From an uncultured Oscillospiraceae bacterium (lineage in GTDB: Bacteria > Bacillota > Clostridia > Oscillospirales > Oscillospiraceae), in the NCBI GenBank assembly GCA_949841355.1, contig CATKZP010000008.1, positions 55,292 through 119,291 on the forward strand: a stretch of DNA of 64,000 nucleotides, given 5' to 3'. The notes under the pieces are model-generated. The model made no database searches, was not told the DNA's origin, and saw nothing but the letters and a program-made list of their open reading frames with translations. The translations under genes and the position numbers were made by a program. Position 1 is the stretch's first letter. Every line of letters begins with the position of its first letter. Of this stretch, positions 40,788 to 49,858 are shown one piece after another.

Positions 40788-43700
40788 ATGGGCGATATAT
40801 TCCTAAAAACTCTGAACATGAGCATTGCCGCAAGCTGGCTGATTCTGGCGGTGGTGCTGCTCCGGTTCGTGCTGAAAAAGGCGCCGAAGTCGATCGCCGT
40901 TCTTTTGTGGGGGATTGTCGCTCTGCGGCTGGTGGTTCCCTTCTCCTTCGAGAGTGCGTTGAGCCTGATCCCCAGCGCCGAAACCTTCAACGCCCATAAC
41001 ATCCAGTATGAGACACCCGCTATCAGCAGTGGCATTCCCGCCATCAACAATGCGGTCAATCCTGTCCTGGGCGGGACCTTTGCGCCAAATCCGGCTGGTA
41101 GCGTCAATCCGTTCTATGCCTGGACATATATTGTGTCGGTCATCTGGTTTATCGGTATCGCCGCCATGCTGCTCTATGCAGTCATCAGTTATGTGCGGGT
41201 ACGCCGGAGCGTTGCGGAAAGAGCGCCCTATGAGGGAAACATCTTTCTGTGCGACCATGTGAAGTCTCCGTTTATCCTGGGACTGATCCGACCCAAAATC
41301 TATCTGCCCTCCAACATGGACACGATGGCCATGGAACCGGTGATTGCCCACGAAAAAGCGCATCTGGCAAGGTGCGACCACTGGTGGAAACCGCTGGGCT
41401 TTCTGATTTTGGCGGTTCACTGGTTCAATCCCCTGTGCTGGATCGCCTATGTGCTGCTGTGCCGGGACATTGAGCTGGCCTGTGATGAAAAGGTCATCCG
41501 GCAGATGGATTTAGAGGGAAAAAAGCAATACTCCACCGCCCTGCTGGAGTGCAATGCTCAACGGCGGCTGGTCACAATTTGCCCGCTGGCCTTTGGAGAA
41601 GTTGGTGTAAAAGAAAGGGTGAAAAATGTGTTGAATTACAAAAAACCGGCGTTTTGGCTCATTGTTGCGGCTGTTATCGCCTGTGCGGTGGTAACGGTGT
41701 GCTTTGCGACAAATCCCGCATCCGCAGAAAACTATATCCGCTTGCAGTCTACCCACTCTACGCCACCAGCGGCATTTTTCTCGCTGGATTTAGTTGAAGA
41801 AGCGCAGGGAACCGTCGTTGCTGAGCGTTGGGAAAATGGCAGGTGCGTCAGTACGGCCCCAGTCTCCATGAACAATCTTACGCAGCAAATACAGCTATAT
41901 CTTGATCCACAAGAAAACGGCGTTAATGTTCAGCTTGGTATTGATAATGGGGATACGGTTTTGGAAACCTTCTCCTATCCAAAAGATGAAAAACCTGTCG
42001 GTTGGTCTTTTGTTTCATTGGATGAAGGGGAAAAGACAGCTCTTCAATTCGGGAAAGACCGAATCATCGCTGCTATGGTGTTTGACTTTGGGACTGGAGT
42101 AAAATCCTATTCTTGCGATACTCTGTCTACTGATAAGGAACAGGTGGAAAATGCGGCATATATGATTGTAATTCGCACTTCTTTAGCAAACAACAGCGAT
42201 TCCACAGAAACAGAACCCAACACACCAAATGCAGAGCGTCCAACTTTGATCATTGACGGCATTGCTTATGTCAACCCGTATATGCCGGTATCCATGCTGC
42301 CCTATGGTTACCAGTCCGCTGGGAAGCTGACGGAAGAACAGTCGAATAATACAGGGCTTGAGGGCATCGAGTATTTCATTCATCCATCCAAAGCAGAGGA
42401 TTTTTATACCTATCAGGAGTGCGGAACGCCCATTAGTATTGATACAGTGGACAGCACAAAGCGTCAATGGGCCTATGTGCGCTGGATACAGGATGGAAAT
42501 AACGCTGTTGATGGACGAAAGCTGACCCTTGATGATGTGGTCATGCTGTCGCAAAAGGGAGACGCACTGAGTTGGTCAGATTTTGAGCGGTATCAGGGGC
42601 GGGAGGTTGGTTCCGGTCTGTATATCATGCGTTATGAGATTGATGAACTCTTTGATGTCCTGGTGGGCGGCGTTCCAGACGAGACGCCCATGTATATCGA
42701 GCTACGGGTCCACAATGAGGCGGAGAATCACATTGATATCCGAACAGGTGATGTTTCTGCGTTCATTGAGGCGCACAGGAATGATGCACCAAAGGTTGAC
42801 GAACTATCTGCCGCTCTAAACAAACTGGAATATCAGCCATTCACTTGTGACGGCTTGCCCGAGTACAAACTATACGACATTGACGGCACAGTATATTCGA
42901 TCAACTTTTCTGAAAAATGGGTGTGGCGGGGAAACAGTGAGCAGGCTGAATTATCGGATGAATTGATCCGTCTATTAAGAGAAAGCGGGGTGCTTGTAGC
43001 CGGGGAAGATACGCCGACTCCTGCCGGGCCAGACACAGCTACTACAACGCTATCCGAAGAACAATCTGCAATCCGTCAGGCGATTCTGGAGCAAAACAAG
43101 TCTTCCAACTCACAAGAGTACGATGTAGCCTGTTGCAGCTTTATCACATTGGAAACACTTTCCGGCACACCTTTGGTGGGAAGCAACACCCATAAAATCA
43201 CCTATTACGGGTGGATGCTATACAATGAGTACAAGGTCACGGATAACGGGTTGAAGACAGTCAGCGGCGGCCATATTCCAGTGGCGCTTTCCTTTGACTT
43301 GGACGAGCGTGGTTACACTCTGACCGAATATTGGGAACCCAGAGATGGCAGCTACTATGCGCAGGACATTCGGGAAAAGTTTCCCGCGCACATTGCCGAG
43401 GATGCCCTCAACAACCAGAAGTTTATCCTTCAGCAGACCCAAGAGTGCTACGCCCAGGCGATAGCGTCTACCGGGCTGGATACCGACAAGGTGATTGGTT
43501 CTCTCATTGAGACGATTTGCAGCAGCCCCGCACTGTCCTCCAATCCTGGGGATTATATTGAAGAACACTCCATCGAGTACCGGGAACTGACATACTACGG
43601 CCGGTACACCATGAAATACTGCTTCGCCGAGTTTTTGAAAGGCGGACAAACTGATTTGCGTGGGCATATTATGAGAGCCGCCATTGATGACATAGCGCCG

Positions 43701-43856
43701 GAAGCCCAGCTCAAGCTATATGCGGAAACCGGACAGGAATACTTCGATGCATGGAAGGATGCTGCAATGTCCGTTAAGGAACAGCATGGTATGGAATGGA
43801 TCGAAGCGCATCAACCGGCTATCTATCTACTGCTCAGTATGCTTGGGGAAGCATAG
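40788..43856 (+). CDS. BlaR1-like M56 metallopeptidase with very large extracytoplasmic region
   Basis: A 1022-residue membrane sensor-protease. Residues 1-300 are the M56 domain with four or five helices and the zinc motif HEKAH at 188-192, with ELACDEKVI as third-ligand region. A helix near 280-300 (FWLIVAAVIACAVVTVCFA) is followed by about 700 extracytoplasmic residues that lack the penicillin-binding SxxK/KTG motifs of BlaR1. Instead they look like several small mixed alpha/beta modules. It should sense an unknown external signal and inactivate the adjacent BlaI-like repressor. ATG 40788 was chosen over GTG 40779. Confidence 0.85.
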   Translation: MGDIFLKTLNMSIAASWLILAVVLLRFVLKKAPKSIAVLLWGIVALRLVVPFSFESALSLIPSAETFNAHNIQYETPAISSGIPAINNAVNPVLGGTFAPNPAGSVNPFYAWTYIVSVIWFIGIAAMLLYAVISYVRVRRSVAERAPYEGNIFLCDHVKSPFILGLIRPKIYLPSNMDTMAMEPVIAHEKAHLARCDHWWKPLGFLILAVHWFNPLCWIAYVLLCRDIELACDEKVIRQMDLEGKKQYSTALLECNAQRRLVTICPLAFGEVGVKERVKNVLNYKKPAFWLIVAAVIACAVVTVCFATNPASAENYIRLQSTHSTPPAAFFSLDLVEEAQGTVVAERWENGRCVSTAPVSMNNLTQQIQLYLDPQENGVNVQLGIDNGDTVLETFSYPKDEKPVGWSFVSLDEGEKTALQFGKDRIIAAMVFDFGTGVKSYSCDTLSTDKEQVENAAYMIVIRTSLANNSDSTETEPNTPNAERPTLIIDGIAYVNPYMPVSMLPYGYQSAGKLTEEQSNNTGLEGIEYFIHPSKAEDFYTYQECGTPISIDTVDSTKRQWAYVRWIQDGNNAVDGRKLTLDDVVMLSQKGDALSWSDFERYQGREVGSGLYIMRYEIDELFDVLVGGVPDETPMYIELRVHNEAENHIDIRTGDVSAFIEAHRNDAPKVDELSAALNKLEYQPFTCDGLPEYKLYDIDGTVYSINFSEKWVWRGNSEQAELSDELIRLLRESGVLVAGEDTPTPAGPDTATTTLSEEQSAIRQAILEQNKSSNSQEYDVACCSFITLETLSGTPLVGSNTHKITYYGWMLYNEYKVTDNGLKTVSGGHIPVALSFDLDERGYTLTEYWEPRDGSYYAQDIREKFPAHIAEDALNNQKFILQQTQECYAQAIASTGLDTDKVIGSLIETICSSPALSSNPGDYIEEHSIEYRELTYYGRYTMKYCFAEFLKGGQTDLRGHIMRAAIDDIAPEAQLKLYAETGQEYFDAWKDAAMSVKEQHGMEWIEAHQPAIYLLLSMLGEA

Positions 43857-43862
43857 ATACTT

Positions 43863-45026
43863 TCAAAACGCAAACAGTAGCTTTTGGGGCGGATGCTCTA
43901 TATCACAAGCCCTGATATACGTTATTGCCTGTTCTGCAAACATCTTGCTTACCATTGTATCCCATTCCGCCAGCCGGACGATCTCCGCTGTGCCGCTTAC
44001 AAAATCAAACTGAATTTCGCCCCACTCGCCGTCGCAGTCTGCTTGATACTCGTAGACTGCGGCGGCGATTTTCTTTTTTATCCGCTTCACCGACTTTCGC
44101 TTGAGCCGAACGGCGTGGAGCGCATCAGCCTCCACCAGCAGGACGGTCAATTTCTCCACTGCCCGCCGATACGCTCTCTCTGCTCCGCTGGCGGTACTGC
44201 CCTCAAATATCACCGCCAATTCTTCAAAGGACTTGCGCTCGGATATTGGACTGACCCGGCCACAGGTCATGCAGATGGCGTTGCGTTCCTCCAAAAGCCG
44301 TTGCTCCCGGTAGATCAGCTTCTCAAAAGTGGCACGAACCGCCTCCGCCTGAATACCGTTCCAGAGGATCGCTGTATAGTCCCAGGAGTCGTCCCTGGTC
44401 ACATCCTCGCCGGTTTCCTCTCCGTCCTCGTCCTGGGCTGTGACATAAAGTGAAACCTGGCTGCGGTTGAACCGCGCCACGGTCAGATACTGCTCCGCCG
44501 TTTCATCCGAACAGCCCTCTCTTGCGGCATATGCGCTGACAACCTCACCCTTGGACTTGCCCGTTTCGTTGTAGAGCCACGCAATACTGCGTACCCGCTT
44601 GTACTCGTCCAGAGAGGAAAAGGAACCGCTTTCCTCCATCATCCGGCATTGGAGCAGAGCGTTTCCAATTGCGTGGTGGGCGTATGTAAGGAACTCCGCG
44701 CCCTTATATGGGTCGTAGCTTTCCAGACACTCCAGCATGGCGAGAACACAGTTTTGTTTATAGTCCAGAAACCGCTCCGGGTCATACCTGCCCAGCCCCT
44801 CCCGCAAGAGAAAGTTTGTGATCCGCCTATTCAGCCGAGGTTCAATGTGGTGCAGGAAGAAAGCGAAAAAGCGGAGGTCATGCCATGTCTGCGCGGCAAC
44901 GATATACTCATTGACCGTATACAGTTCCGGCGGCGGGGGCGTAAGCTGGTACACATGGGCAACTTCAAACATGGTGAGGCCGTGGGTGTTTCCTTGAAAC
45001 GGATATTTTGCAAATCGTTCTTTCAC
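43863..45026 (-). CDS. Sigma-70 region 2-like protein of the mobile element
   Basis: A 387-residue protein. Residues about 70-125 (DYKQNCVLAMLECLESYDPY, then GAEFLTYAHHAIGNALLQ) resemble sigma region 2, the -10 recognition and core-binding part, and a helix-rich middle (KGEVVSAYAAREGCSDETAEQY) could be region 3. The C-terminal half is unlike sigma 4. Probably a divergent sigma factor or sigma-derived regulator for element genes. It starts at GTG 45026 after GGAGGTGG and follows the zinc-ribbon gene by 16 bases on the minus strand. Confidence 0.6.
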   Translation of the reverse strand: MKERFAKYPFQGNTHGLTMFEVAHVYQLTPPPPELYTVNEYIVAAQTWHDLRFFAFFLHHIEPRLNRRITNFLLREGLGRYDPERFLDYKQNCVLAMLECLESYDPYKGAEFLTYAHHAIGNALLQCRMMEESGSFSSLDEYKRVRSIAWLYNETGKSKGEVVSAYAAREGCSDETAEQYLTVARFNRSQVSLYVTAQDEDGEETGEDVTRDDSWDYTAILWNGIQAEAVRATFEKLIYREQRLLEERNAICMTCGRVSPISERKSFEELAVIFEGSTASGAERAYRRAVEKLTVLLVEADALHAVRLKRKSVKRIKKKIAAAVYEYQADCDGEWGEIQFDFVSGTAEIVRLAEWDTMVSKMFAEQAITYIRACDIEHPPQKLLFAF

Positions 45027-45042
45027 AGCCTCACCACCTCCG

Positions 45043-46146
45043 TCATTTCAAATAGCTCTGCGCCTCTGCCAGTAATGCCTCCTGCGTCATTTCCGCTTCA
45101 TAAGAACCGGCGGCATACTCCCGGTCAGCGATGGCGCGTTCCAGCTTGTTCTTCGCCAGCCGCTTCATCGCGGCGGCAGTCTTTTCGTCCAGCGTCCCCC
45201 GATGCAGTTTCTGGATGATCGTATTGGTGCGGCGCTCGTAGATTTTCTTCAGCGGGTGATCGTCGGCCCGTTCCCGCTGCTCCCTTCCCCGGAGGTTGCC
45301 AACTTGACGGCAGGTGCGCCCGCGCTTGTCCCCCGGAGCCAGACCGCCGCAGTATTTTGTGGGCCTCGCGTCCGTGGTCAGGAACCATGTTCCGCAGATG
45401 GGACATTTGCGGGGCGCATGGCCTACGCACAGGCCCTCGAACAAGTCAGAACGGAACATCCCCACAAAAGAGACGTAGTGCATCCGTTTCACAAGCTGGG
45501 ACTTCTCTTTGCCGGGAATGGTCGCGGCGGCATATTGGACGGAGGCATTGGCAAGGGACATCCATCCAGGATTGTCCGCCGTCATATCAGGATTGGCGGA
45601 AAAGTATTGTCCGAAGCTGGCGGCATATCCGTCCGGCGTTCTGTCGCTCTCATGGAGTTTTTCCGCAAACGGCAGAAGCTCCCGCTTGAACTCTGCCAGG
45701 GAGAAACCCAGGTGCGCCATGACAGGCAGTACCCGCAGCAGAGTGAGCGCCTTTTGGTATTCCGGCGAAACTGCCCCGGCAAGATTTCCTGACTTCGCAA
45801 AGTCCATTGTGTTTTGCAGATAGTCCTCCGAAAAAACGGCATCCACATAATTGTGGACAATTTCATATTTCAGGCAGGAGAACGGCGGCACATTCCGTAA
45901 AAGCTCCACAATCTGAAAGGCGCTCTCCCTCGCCGCTTCCATCTGCGCTGTATTCGCCTGTCCAAGTTGGAGCGACCCCATATACAGGTTGAGCGGCATA
46001 CAGAGCTGGGACAGCTTTGCTATGACCTCATCGGAGAGGTTCAGCGCGGCACAGGCCAGCGTTCCGGTCGGCATAGACTTCCCCTCGTAGGTCACATTGT
46101 CCTGCCAGAAATCCAGCGTCAGGAGCGTGTGTTCAATCAAATTCAA
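45043..46146 (-). CDS. Zinc-ribbon protein, probable DUF6076 family
   Basis: A 367-residue protein. The N-terminal two thirds are helical with no known motif; residues about 245-290 have CPICGTWFLTTDARPTKYCG and a further Cys, a four-cysteine zinc-binding site, followed by a basic helical tail. This fits the DUF6076 group found on Clostridia elements. It starts at TTG 46146 after AGGAGG. It is likely co-transcribed with the sigma-like gene. Function unknown; nucleic-acid binding is plausible. Confidence 0.65.
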   Translation of the reverse strand: MNLIEHTLLTLDFWQDNVTYEGKSMPTGTLACAALNLSDEVIAKLSQLCMPLNLYMGSLQLGQANTAQMEAARESAFQIVELLRNVPPFSCLKYEIVHNYVDAVFSEDYLQNTMDFAKSGNLAGAVSPEYQKALTLLRVLPVMAHLGFSLAEFKRELLPFAEKLHESDRTPDGYAASFGQYFSANPDMTADNPGWMSLANASVQYAAATIPGKEKSQLVKRMHYVSFVGMFRSDLFEGLCVGHAPRKCPICGTWFLTTDARPTKYCGGLAPGDKRGRTCRQVGNLRGREQRERADDHPLKKIYERRTNTIIQKLHRGTLDEKTAAAMKRLAKNKLERAIADREYAAGSYEAEMTQEALLAEAQSYLK

Positions 46147-46215
46147 GTGCGCTGCCTCCTGTCATGTTTTTTCGTTTCTCATTATACCACAGCCGCCCCG
46201 GATTGGAAAGATGGC

Positions 46216-46282
46216 TTGTCATGTTTTTTGAAACAGGGCTGTCATGCCGTTAGCCTGCTTTTCTCGAATTTGCTCATAACCA
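46216..46282. repeat. 67-bp direct repeat, copy 1
   Basis: Nearly identical to 47993-48059 over its full 67 bases, starting TTGTCATGTTTTTTGAAACA and ending TTTGCTCATAACCA. It includes two TGTCATG motifs 22 bases apart. A third partial motif, TGTCATGTTTTTT, occurs near 46158. The two copies bracket the relaxase gene. Confidence 0.85.
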
Positions 46283-46290
46283 TAATAGAA

Positions 46291-46362
46291 AGCCGTTGAC
46301 TGGATGCGTGGGAGCATACCAGTCAACGGCTCTTTTTCGGAAGTCGAAGGACTTCCGAAAAA
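46291..46362 (+). other. Two consecutive hairpins after the 67-bp repeat
   Basis: First hairpin: a 13-bp stem (46291-46303 with 46319-46331) followed by CTTTTT, terminator-like on the plus strand. Second hairpin: a perfect 13-bp stem (46333-46345 with 46350-46362) around GAAG. No gene on the plus strand precedes them, so they may end a short leader RNA that covers the repeat. Confidence 0.65.
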
Positions 46363-46401
46363 TGCGGGAGTGCAGAGGGTAGCGGACCCTTTGCGCCAAG
46401 T

Positions 46402-46560
46402 CCAGAGCGGCGAGCGTCTGGTCAGTGTCCAGAGGTGAAACCTTTGGGCCGGGTGCAGGGCGGCAGCGCCTGTTGGGTGTCCAGAGGGCAACGCCCTTTG
46501 GGTCGGGTGCAGGGTGACAACGCCTGCTCAGGTGTCCAGAGGGTGAAACCCTTGGCCCAG
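46402..46560. repeat. Tandem degenerate repeats with covarying stem-loops upstream of the relaxase
   Basis: GTGTCCAGAGG recurs at 46425, 46477 and 46532, giving units of 52 and 55 bases and a partial third. Each unit can fold two hairpins: CAGAGGT/ACCTTTG in unit 1 becomes CAGAGGGC/GCCCTTTG in unit 2 and GAGGGT/ACCCTT in unit 3, and CAGGGC/GCGCCTG becomes CAGGGT/ACGCCTG. Base changes are compensated, so the structures are probably selected. The location before the relaxase start suggests an oriT or structured leader RNA. Confidence 0.7.
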
Positions 46561-46687
46561 GTAGGATTGATGTGCGCGTCAATCCATACTGGGTTATTAT
46601 CTGGCGCAAAGCACTCAGATTCGGCGGCTTCGCCGCCCCTGGCCACTCCCGGAACAGCAAAAAATGAGAAACAGGAAGGAGAGCAAA

Positions 46688-47941
46688 ATGGCAAAAAGAC
46701 TGACCCGGCACAACGGGAGAGCTGGGAAAAGCGGCGTCTACAAATCAACGCACAACGACAGAACCTTTGATACCGAACACGCCGACCACATTGATAGTGA
46801 GCGTATTCAGCAGAACATCTATTGGGATTGCTTCCGGGGCGCGACCTATCCGGCCCAACAGGACGGAGAGGTCTCCTTCGCGGATGTGGAGCGTGCCTTT
46901 TATCTGAACCGCTACTCGGATTACCTTGACGGCCAGCATGAGCGGAACGCCAAACGCCGCCACTCTGAGCGAGACCGGAGCGTGGACGATCTGCTGGCAG
47001 ACAAACGCTTCTGCCCAGAGGAAACCATTTACCAGATCGGCACGATGGAGGACTCCGTTTCCCCAGATGTGCTTCTGGAAATTGTCGGGGAATTTATGAT
47101 GGAGCTTGAACGCCGCTTCGGTGAACACATCCATGTCATTGACTGGGCGCTCCATCTGGACGAGGCCACGCCCCATATCCATGAGCGGCACGTTTTCGAC
47201 TATGTGAACCGCTATGGCGAGATCGAGCCGAAACAGGAAAAGGCGCTGGAAGCCCTCGGCTTTGAACTGCCTGACCCTGGGAAAAAGGCGGGGCGCACCA
47301 ACAACCGGAAGATGGTTTTCGATGCGGTCTGCCGGGTCATTCTGTTTGACATCTGCAAACGGCATGGTCTGGCTGTCGAGGAAGAACCTGACCCTGGCAA
47401 CCGTGGGCGCAGCTACCTGATGAAGAACGACTATATCATCCAGAAGCAGAAGAAAGTGATTACCGAGCAGGAGACCGCGATTGAAGAAAAAGCACAGGCG
47501 TTAGAGGCCGTGTCGCTCCGGCTGGAGGATGCCGAGGCCCTGATCGATGAGGTCACGGAAATCGCCTATGACAAGGCCGTGGAGCTTGTGACCGATGCCG
47601 TTCGCGCCGAAACGCAGTTGCAGGATGAGAAGATTGTCTCCGATTACAAGAATTGGTGTCTGGCCCCGGAGCGGCGCTATTCCCCAGCGGAAAAAGGGCT
47701 GATCGGCAAGGTGCTGGGAAAGGCGCAGGAGCTGATCCACAAAGCCGCTCAAAAGGTGCTTGCCAAGGTGCAGGCGGTTTTGCGAAAACCGGAGGTCAGA
47801 GCTGCCGCCACCAGGCAGATCAAGGAGAAGGCCAGAGAGTCCGTCCTCGCCAGACTGGAACAGGGCAGGGCCGAGATTGCCAGGCAGGATGCCGAGCGCA
47901 GGGCGGCGCAAACCGCAACGAGACACAGCATGGAGCGGTAA
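46688..47941 (+). CDS. MobV/Pre-like relaxase
   Basis: A 417-residue protein. The motif HLDEATPHIHERHVFDYVNRYG near residues 157-178 is the metal-binding HxDExTPHxH signature of MobV-type relaxases, which nick oriT to start plasmid or element mobilisation. The N-terminus MAKRLTRHNGRAGKSGVY matches element relatives. Residues 250-300 are a coiled coil and the tail (KAQELIHKAAQKVLAKVQAV onwards) is basic. ATG 46688 follows AGGAAGGAGAG. The substrate oriT is probably in the repeat region upstream. Confidence 0.75.
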   Translation: MAKRLTRHNGRAGKSGVYKSTHNDRTFDTEHADHIDSERIQQNIYWDCFRGATYPAQQDGEVSFADVERAFYLNRYSDYLDGQHERNAKRRHSERDRSVDDLLADKRFCPEETIYQIGTMEDSVSPDVLLEIVGEFMMELERRFGEHIHVIDWALHLDEATPHIHERHVFDYVNRYGEIEPKQEKALEALGFELPDPGKKAGRTNNRKMVFDAVCRVILFDICKRHGLAVEEEPDPGNRGRSYLMKNDYIIQKQKKVITEQETAIEEKAQALEAVSLRLEDAEALIDEVTEIAYDKAVELVTDAVRAETQLQDEKIVSDYKNWCLAPERRYSPAEKGLIGKVLGKAQELIHKAAQKVLAKVQAVLRKPEVRAAATRQIKEKARESVLARLEQGRAEIARQDAERRAAQTATRHSMER

Positions 47942-47954
47942 TCGCTATTACACT

Positions 47955-47997
47955 GACAAAGGGAATTTTGGAAGCCGCTTCCGAAATTCCCTTTGTC
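47955..47997. terminator. Long hairpin after the relaxase gene
   Basis: A 21-bp stem with a single G-U type mismatch (47955-47975 with 47977-47997) begins 14 bases after the relaxase stop. Its right arm runs into the second 67-bp repeat. Probably ends or stabilises the relaxase mRNA. Confidence 0.7.
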
Positions 47998-48059
47998 ATG
48001 TTTTTTGAAACAGGGTTGTCATGCCATTAGCCCGGTTTTTTCAAATTTGCTCATAACCA
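47993..48059. repeat. 67-bp direct repeat, copy 2
   Basis: Copy of 46216-46282 with only a few substitutions (for example CATTAGCCCGG for CGTTAGCCTGC). A short hairpin with a T-rich tail follows at 48068-48091, as hairpins also follow copy 1. It lies in the leader of the primase gene. Confidence 0.85.
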
Positions 48060-48112
48060 CAGCAGGAGGGCGCAACAGACGCCCGATTTTTACAGATTGG
48101 AGGTATGCAAGA

Positions 48113-49432
48113 TTGAATGAAAATGAAGAATTGCAGTCCGGGTTTCCTGACTGGCTGACGGAGGATTACAAGCTCATAGAGCCGGAGTTCTGCCGGTCGT
48201 TCCTTCGAGAACATCCCATGCGCTGCATCCGGGGGCGGTTTTACACGGTAGACGGGCTGGTGGCGGACGAGAGCAGCTTGAAGAAGAAAATCTACGAGCA
48301 AATCAGTCCGTGGCTGGAAACCAAAATCGCCAGAAAGGTAGACGAGCTTCTGAACGCCCTGCGGATGGCGGCGTACTCGGAACCGATAGAATTGGAGTGC
48401 GACCGTATCCATGTTGCCAACGGCACACTGTTTGTGGATGGCCGCTTCTCGCCGGAGAAAGCCTACTGCAACAATCGCCTGACCGTCAACTATTATCCTG
48501 ACGCGCCGCCGCCGAAGAAGTGGCTTCGGTTCCTGTCGGAGCTGCTCCACCCGGAGGACATTCCCACCTTGCAGGAGTACCTGGGTTACTGCCTGCTCCC
48601 CACCACCAAGGGTCAGAAGATGCTGATGCTCATCGGCAAGGGCGGCGAGGGCAAGAGCCGGATCGGGCTGGTGATGCGCTCCATCTTTGGGGACAGCATG
48701 AACACCACCAGCATCCAGAAGGTGGAGAACAACCGGTTCAGCCGAGCCGACCTGGAGAGCAAGCTTCTGATGGTGGACGATGACATGGACATGAGCGCCC
48801 TGCCTAAGACCAATTATATCAAATCTATCGTAACCTCGGAGTGCAAGATGGACATGGAGCGCAAGGGCGTTCAGAGCTACCAGAGCCAGCTTTATGTGCG
48901 GTTCCTCTGCTTCGGCAACGGGGCCTTGACCGCCCTCCATGACAGGTCTGACGGCTTCTTTCGCCGCCAGATCGTTTTGACTACGAGGGACAGACCGGCA
49001 GGGCGGACGGATGACCCGTTCCTCTCTGAAAAGCTGATCGCCGAGCGCGAGGGGATATTCCTCTGGTGCTTGGAAGGGCTTCACCGCCTGCTGGTAAACA
49101 ACTACTGTTTCACCATCAGCGACCGGGCCAGAGAGAACATCTCCGTTGTAGTCCGGGAGGCCAACAACATCGTGGATTTCCTGACCTCTTATGGCTATGT
49201 CCAGTTCAAAGCGGACAGCGAGGCCGCTACCCGTGACCTATACGCCGCCTATAAGGTCTGGTGCGAGGACAACGCCGAGAACCCGCTTTCCCCCAAGAGC
49301 TTTTCCGGCTTTATCGCCCAGAACGCCGATGCCTACCGGCTGGAGGCCACCAATAACGTGTATATCGGCAGCGGCAAGCGGTGCCGGGGCTACCTGGGAA
49401 TTGAGGTCTTGATAAAGCCGACCGCTTTATAA
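48113..49432 (+). CDS. Primase/helicase (D5/P4-type, DUF5906) replication protein
   Basis: A 439-residue SF3-type helicase/primase. The Walker A loop is MLIGKGGEGKSRIGLVM near residues 172-188, Walker B is LLMVDDDMD, and the C-terminal part carries the D5 winged-helix type region (FKADSEAATRDLYAAYKVWC). Such proteins help element or phage replication. Start TTG 48113 is 9 bases after GGAGG; no in-frame ATG fits. The GTAC arrays right after it (49452-49507) could be its origin. No obvious primase active site is seen, so helicase is the safer role. Confidence 0.8.
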   Translation: MNENEELQSGFPDWLTEDYKLIEPEFCRSFLREHPMRCIRGRFYTVDGLVADESSLKKKIYEQISPWLETKIARKVDELLNALRMAAYSEPIELECDRIHVANGTLFVDGRFSPEKAYCNNRLTVNYYPDAPPPKKWLRFLSELLHPEDIPTLQEYLGYCLLPTTKGQKMLMLIGKGGEGKSRIGLVMRSIFGDSMNTTSIQKVENNRFSRADLESKLLMVDDDMDMSALPKTNYIKSIVTSECKMDMERKGVQSYQSQLYVRFLCFGNGALTALHDRSDGFFRRQIVLTTRDRPAGRTDDPFLSEKLIAEREGIFLWCLEGLHRLLVNNYCFTISDRARENISVVVREANNIVDFLTSYGYVQFKADSEAATRDLYAAYKVWCEDNAENPLSPKSFSGFIAQNADAYRLEATNNVYIGSGKRCRGYLGIEVLIKPTAL

Positions 49433-49451
49433 AAAAGAAATGAAATTATCT

Positions 49452-49507
49452 GTACGTGCGTACAGGCGTACAAGGGAGGCTGACCCTGTACCGATGTACG
49501 TATGTAC
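49452..49507. repeat. Two arrays of three GTAC motifs at exact 8-bp spacing
   Basis: GTAC occurs at 49452, 49460, 49468 and again at 49488, 49496, 49504, two trios with an exact 8-base period and a 20-base step between them. The local sequence reads TGTACGTGCGTACAGG and later GATGTACGTATGTACGG. It directly follows the helicase gene, so an iteron-type replication origin or repressor operator is plausible. The rest of the 49433-49858 gap has no convincing gene; an 85-codon minus-strand frame there lacks support. Confidence 0.6.
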
Positions 49508-49858
49508 GGATAGTTTTGAGTTCGCCTTTATCTTTTTATAGGCGGTCATGCTGATCTGACCTTAAAAAGCCGGGTGAAATTCAATCCTTGTGATTTTCGT
49601 GAAAAATGTCATTCAGCGGTGAAAAAATTACACCCGTTGATGATTTACGGAACCATGTATCTGCTTTACGGATAAGTGGTCTTTCCCACGGTTCCAGCGG
49701 GTGTCCCACGAAACTATAAAGTGGATAGGTAGCCTTTATGACCTGGGCTTCATCATAGCAAATCTGAGCGGAAATTACAACTGCGAAAATCTTCATCATT
49801 CCGTGAAAATACTTTGCGGAATACAAAATCAAATTCATCGGAAAGTGAGAGAAAAACT

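Noticed and set aside
40788..43856. Beta-lactam sensor BlaR1
   Set aside because: The M56 domain is present but no SxxK, SxN or KTG penicillin-binding motifs were found and no beta-lactamase is nearby.
46425..46560. CRISPR array
   Set aside because: The repeats are degenerate, imperfectly spaced and self-complementary, with no unique spacers and no cas genes.
49581..49838. 85-codon minus-strand gene between the helicase and small regulator
   Set aside because: No good ribosome binding site, no recognisable motif and overlap with the leader of the next gene.
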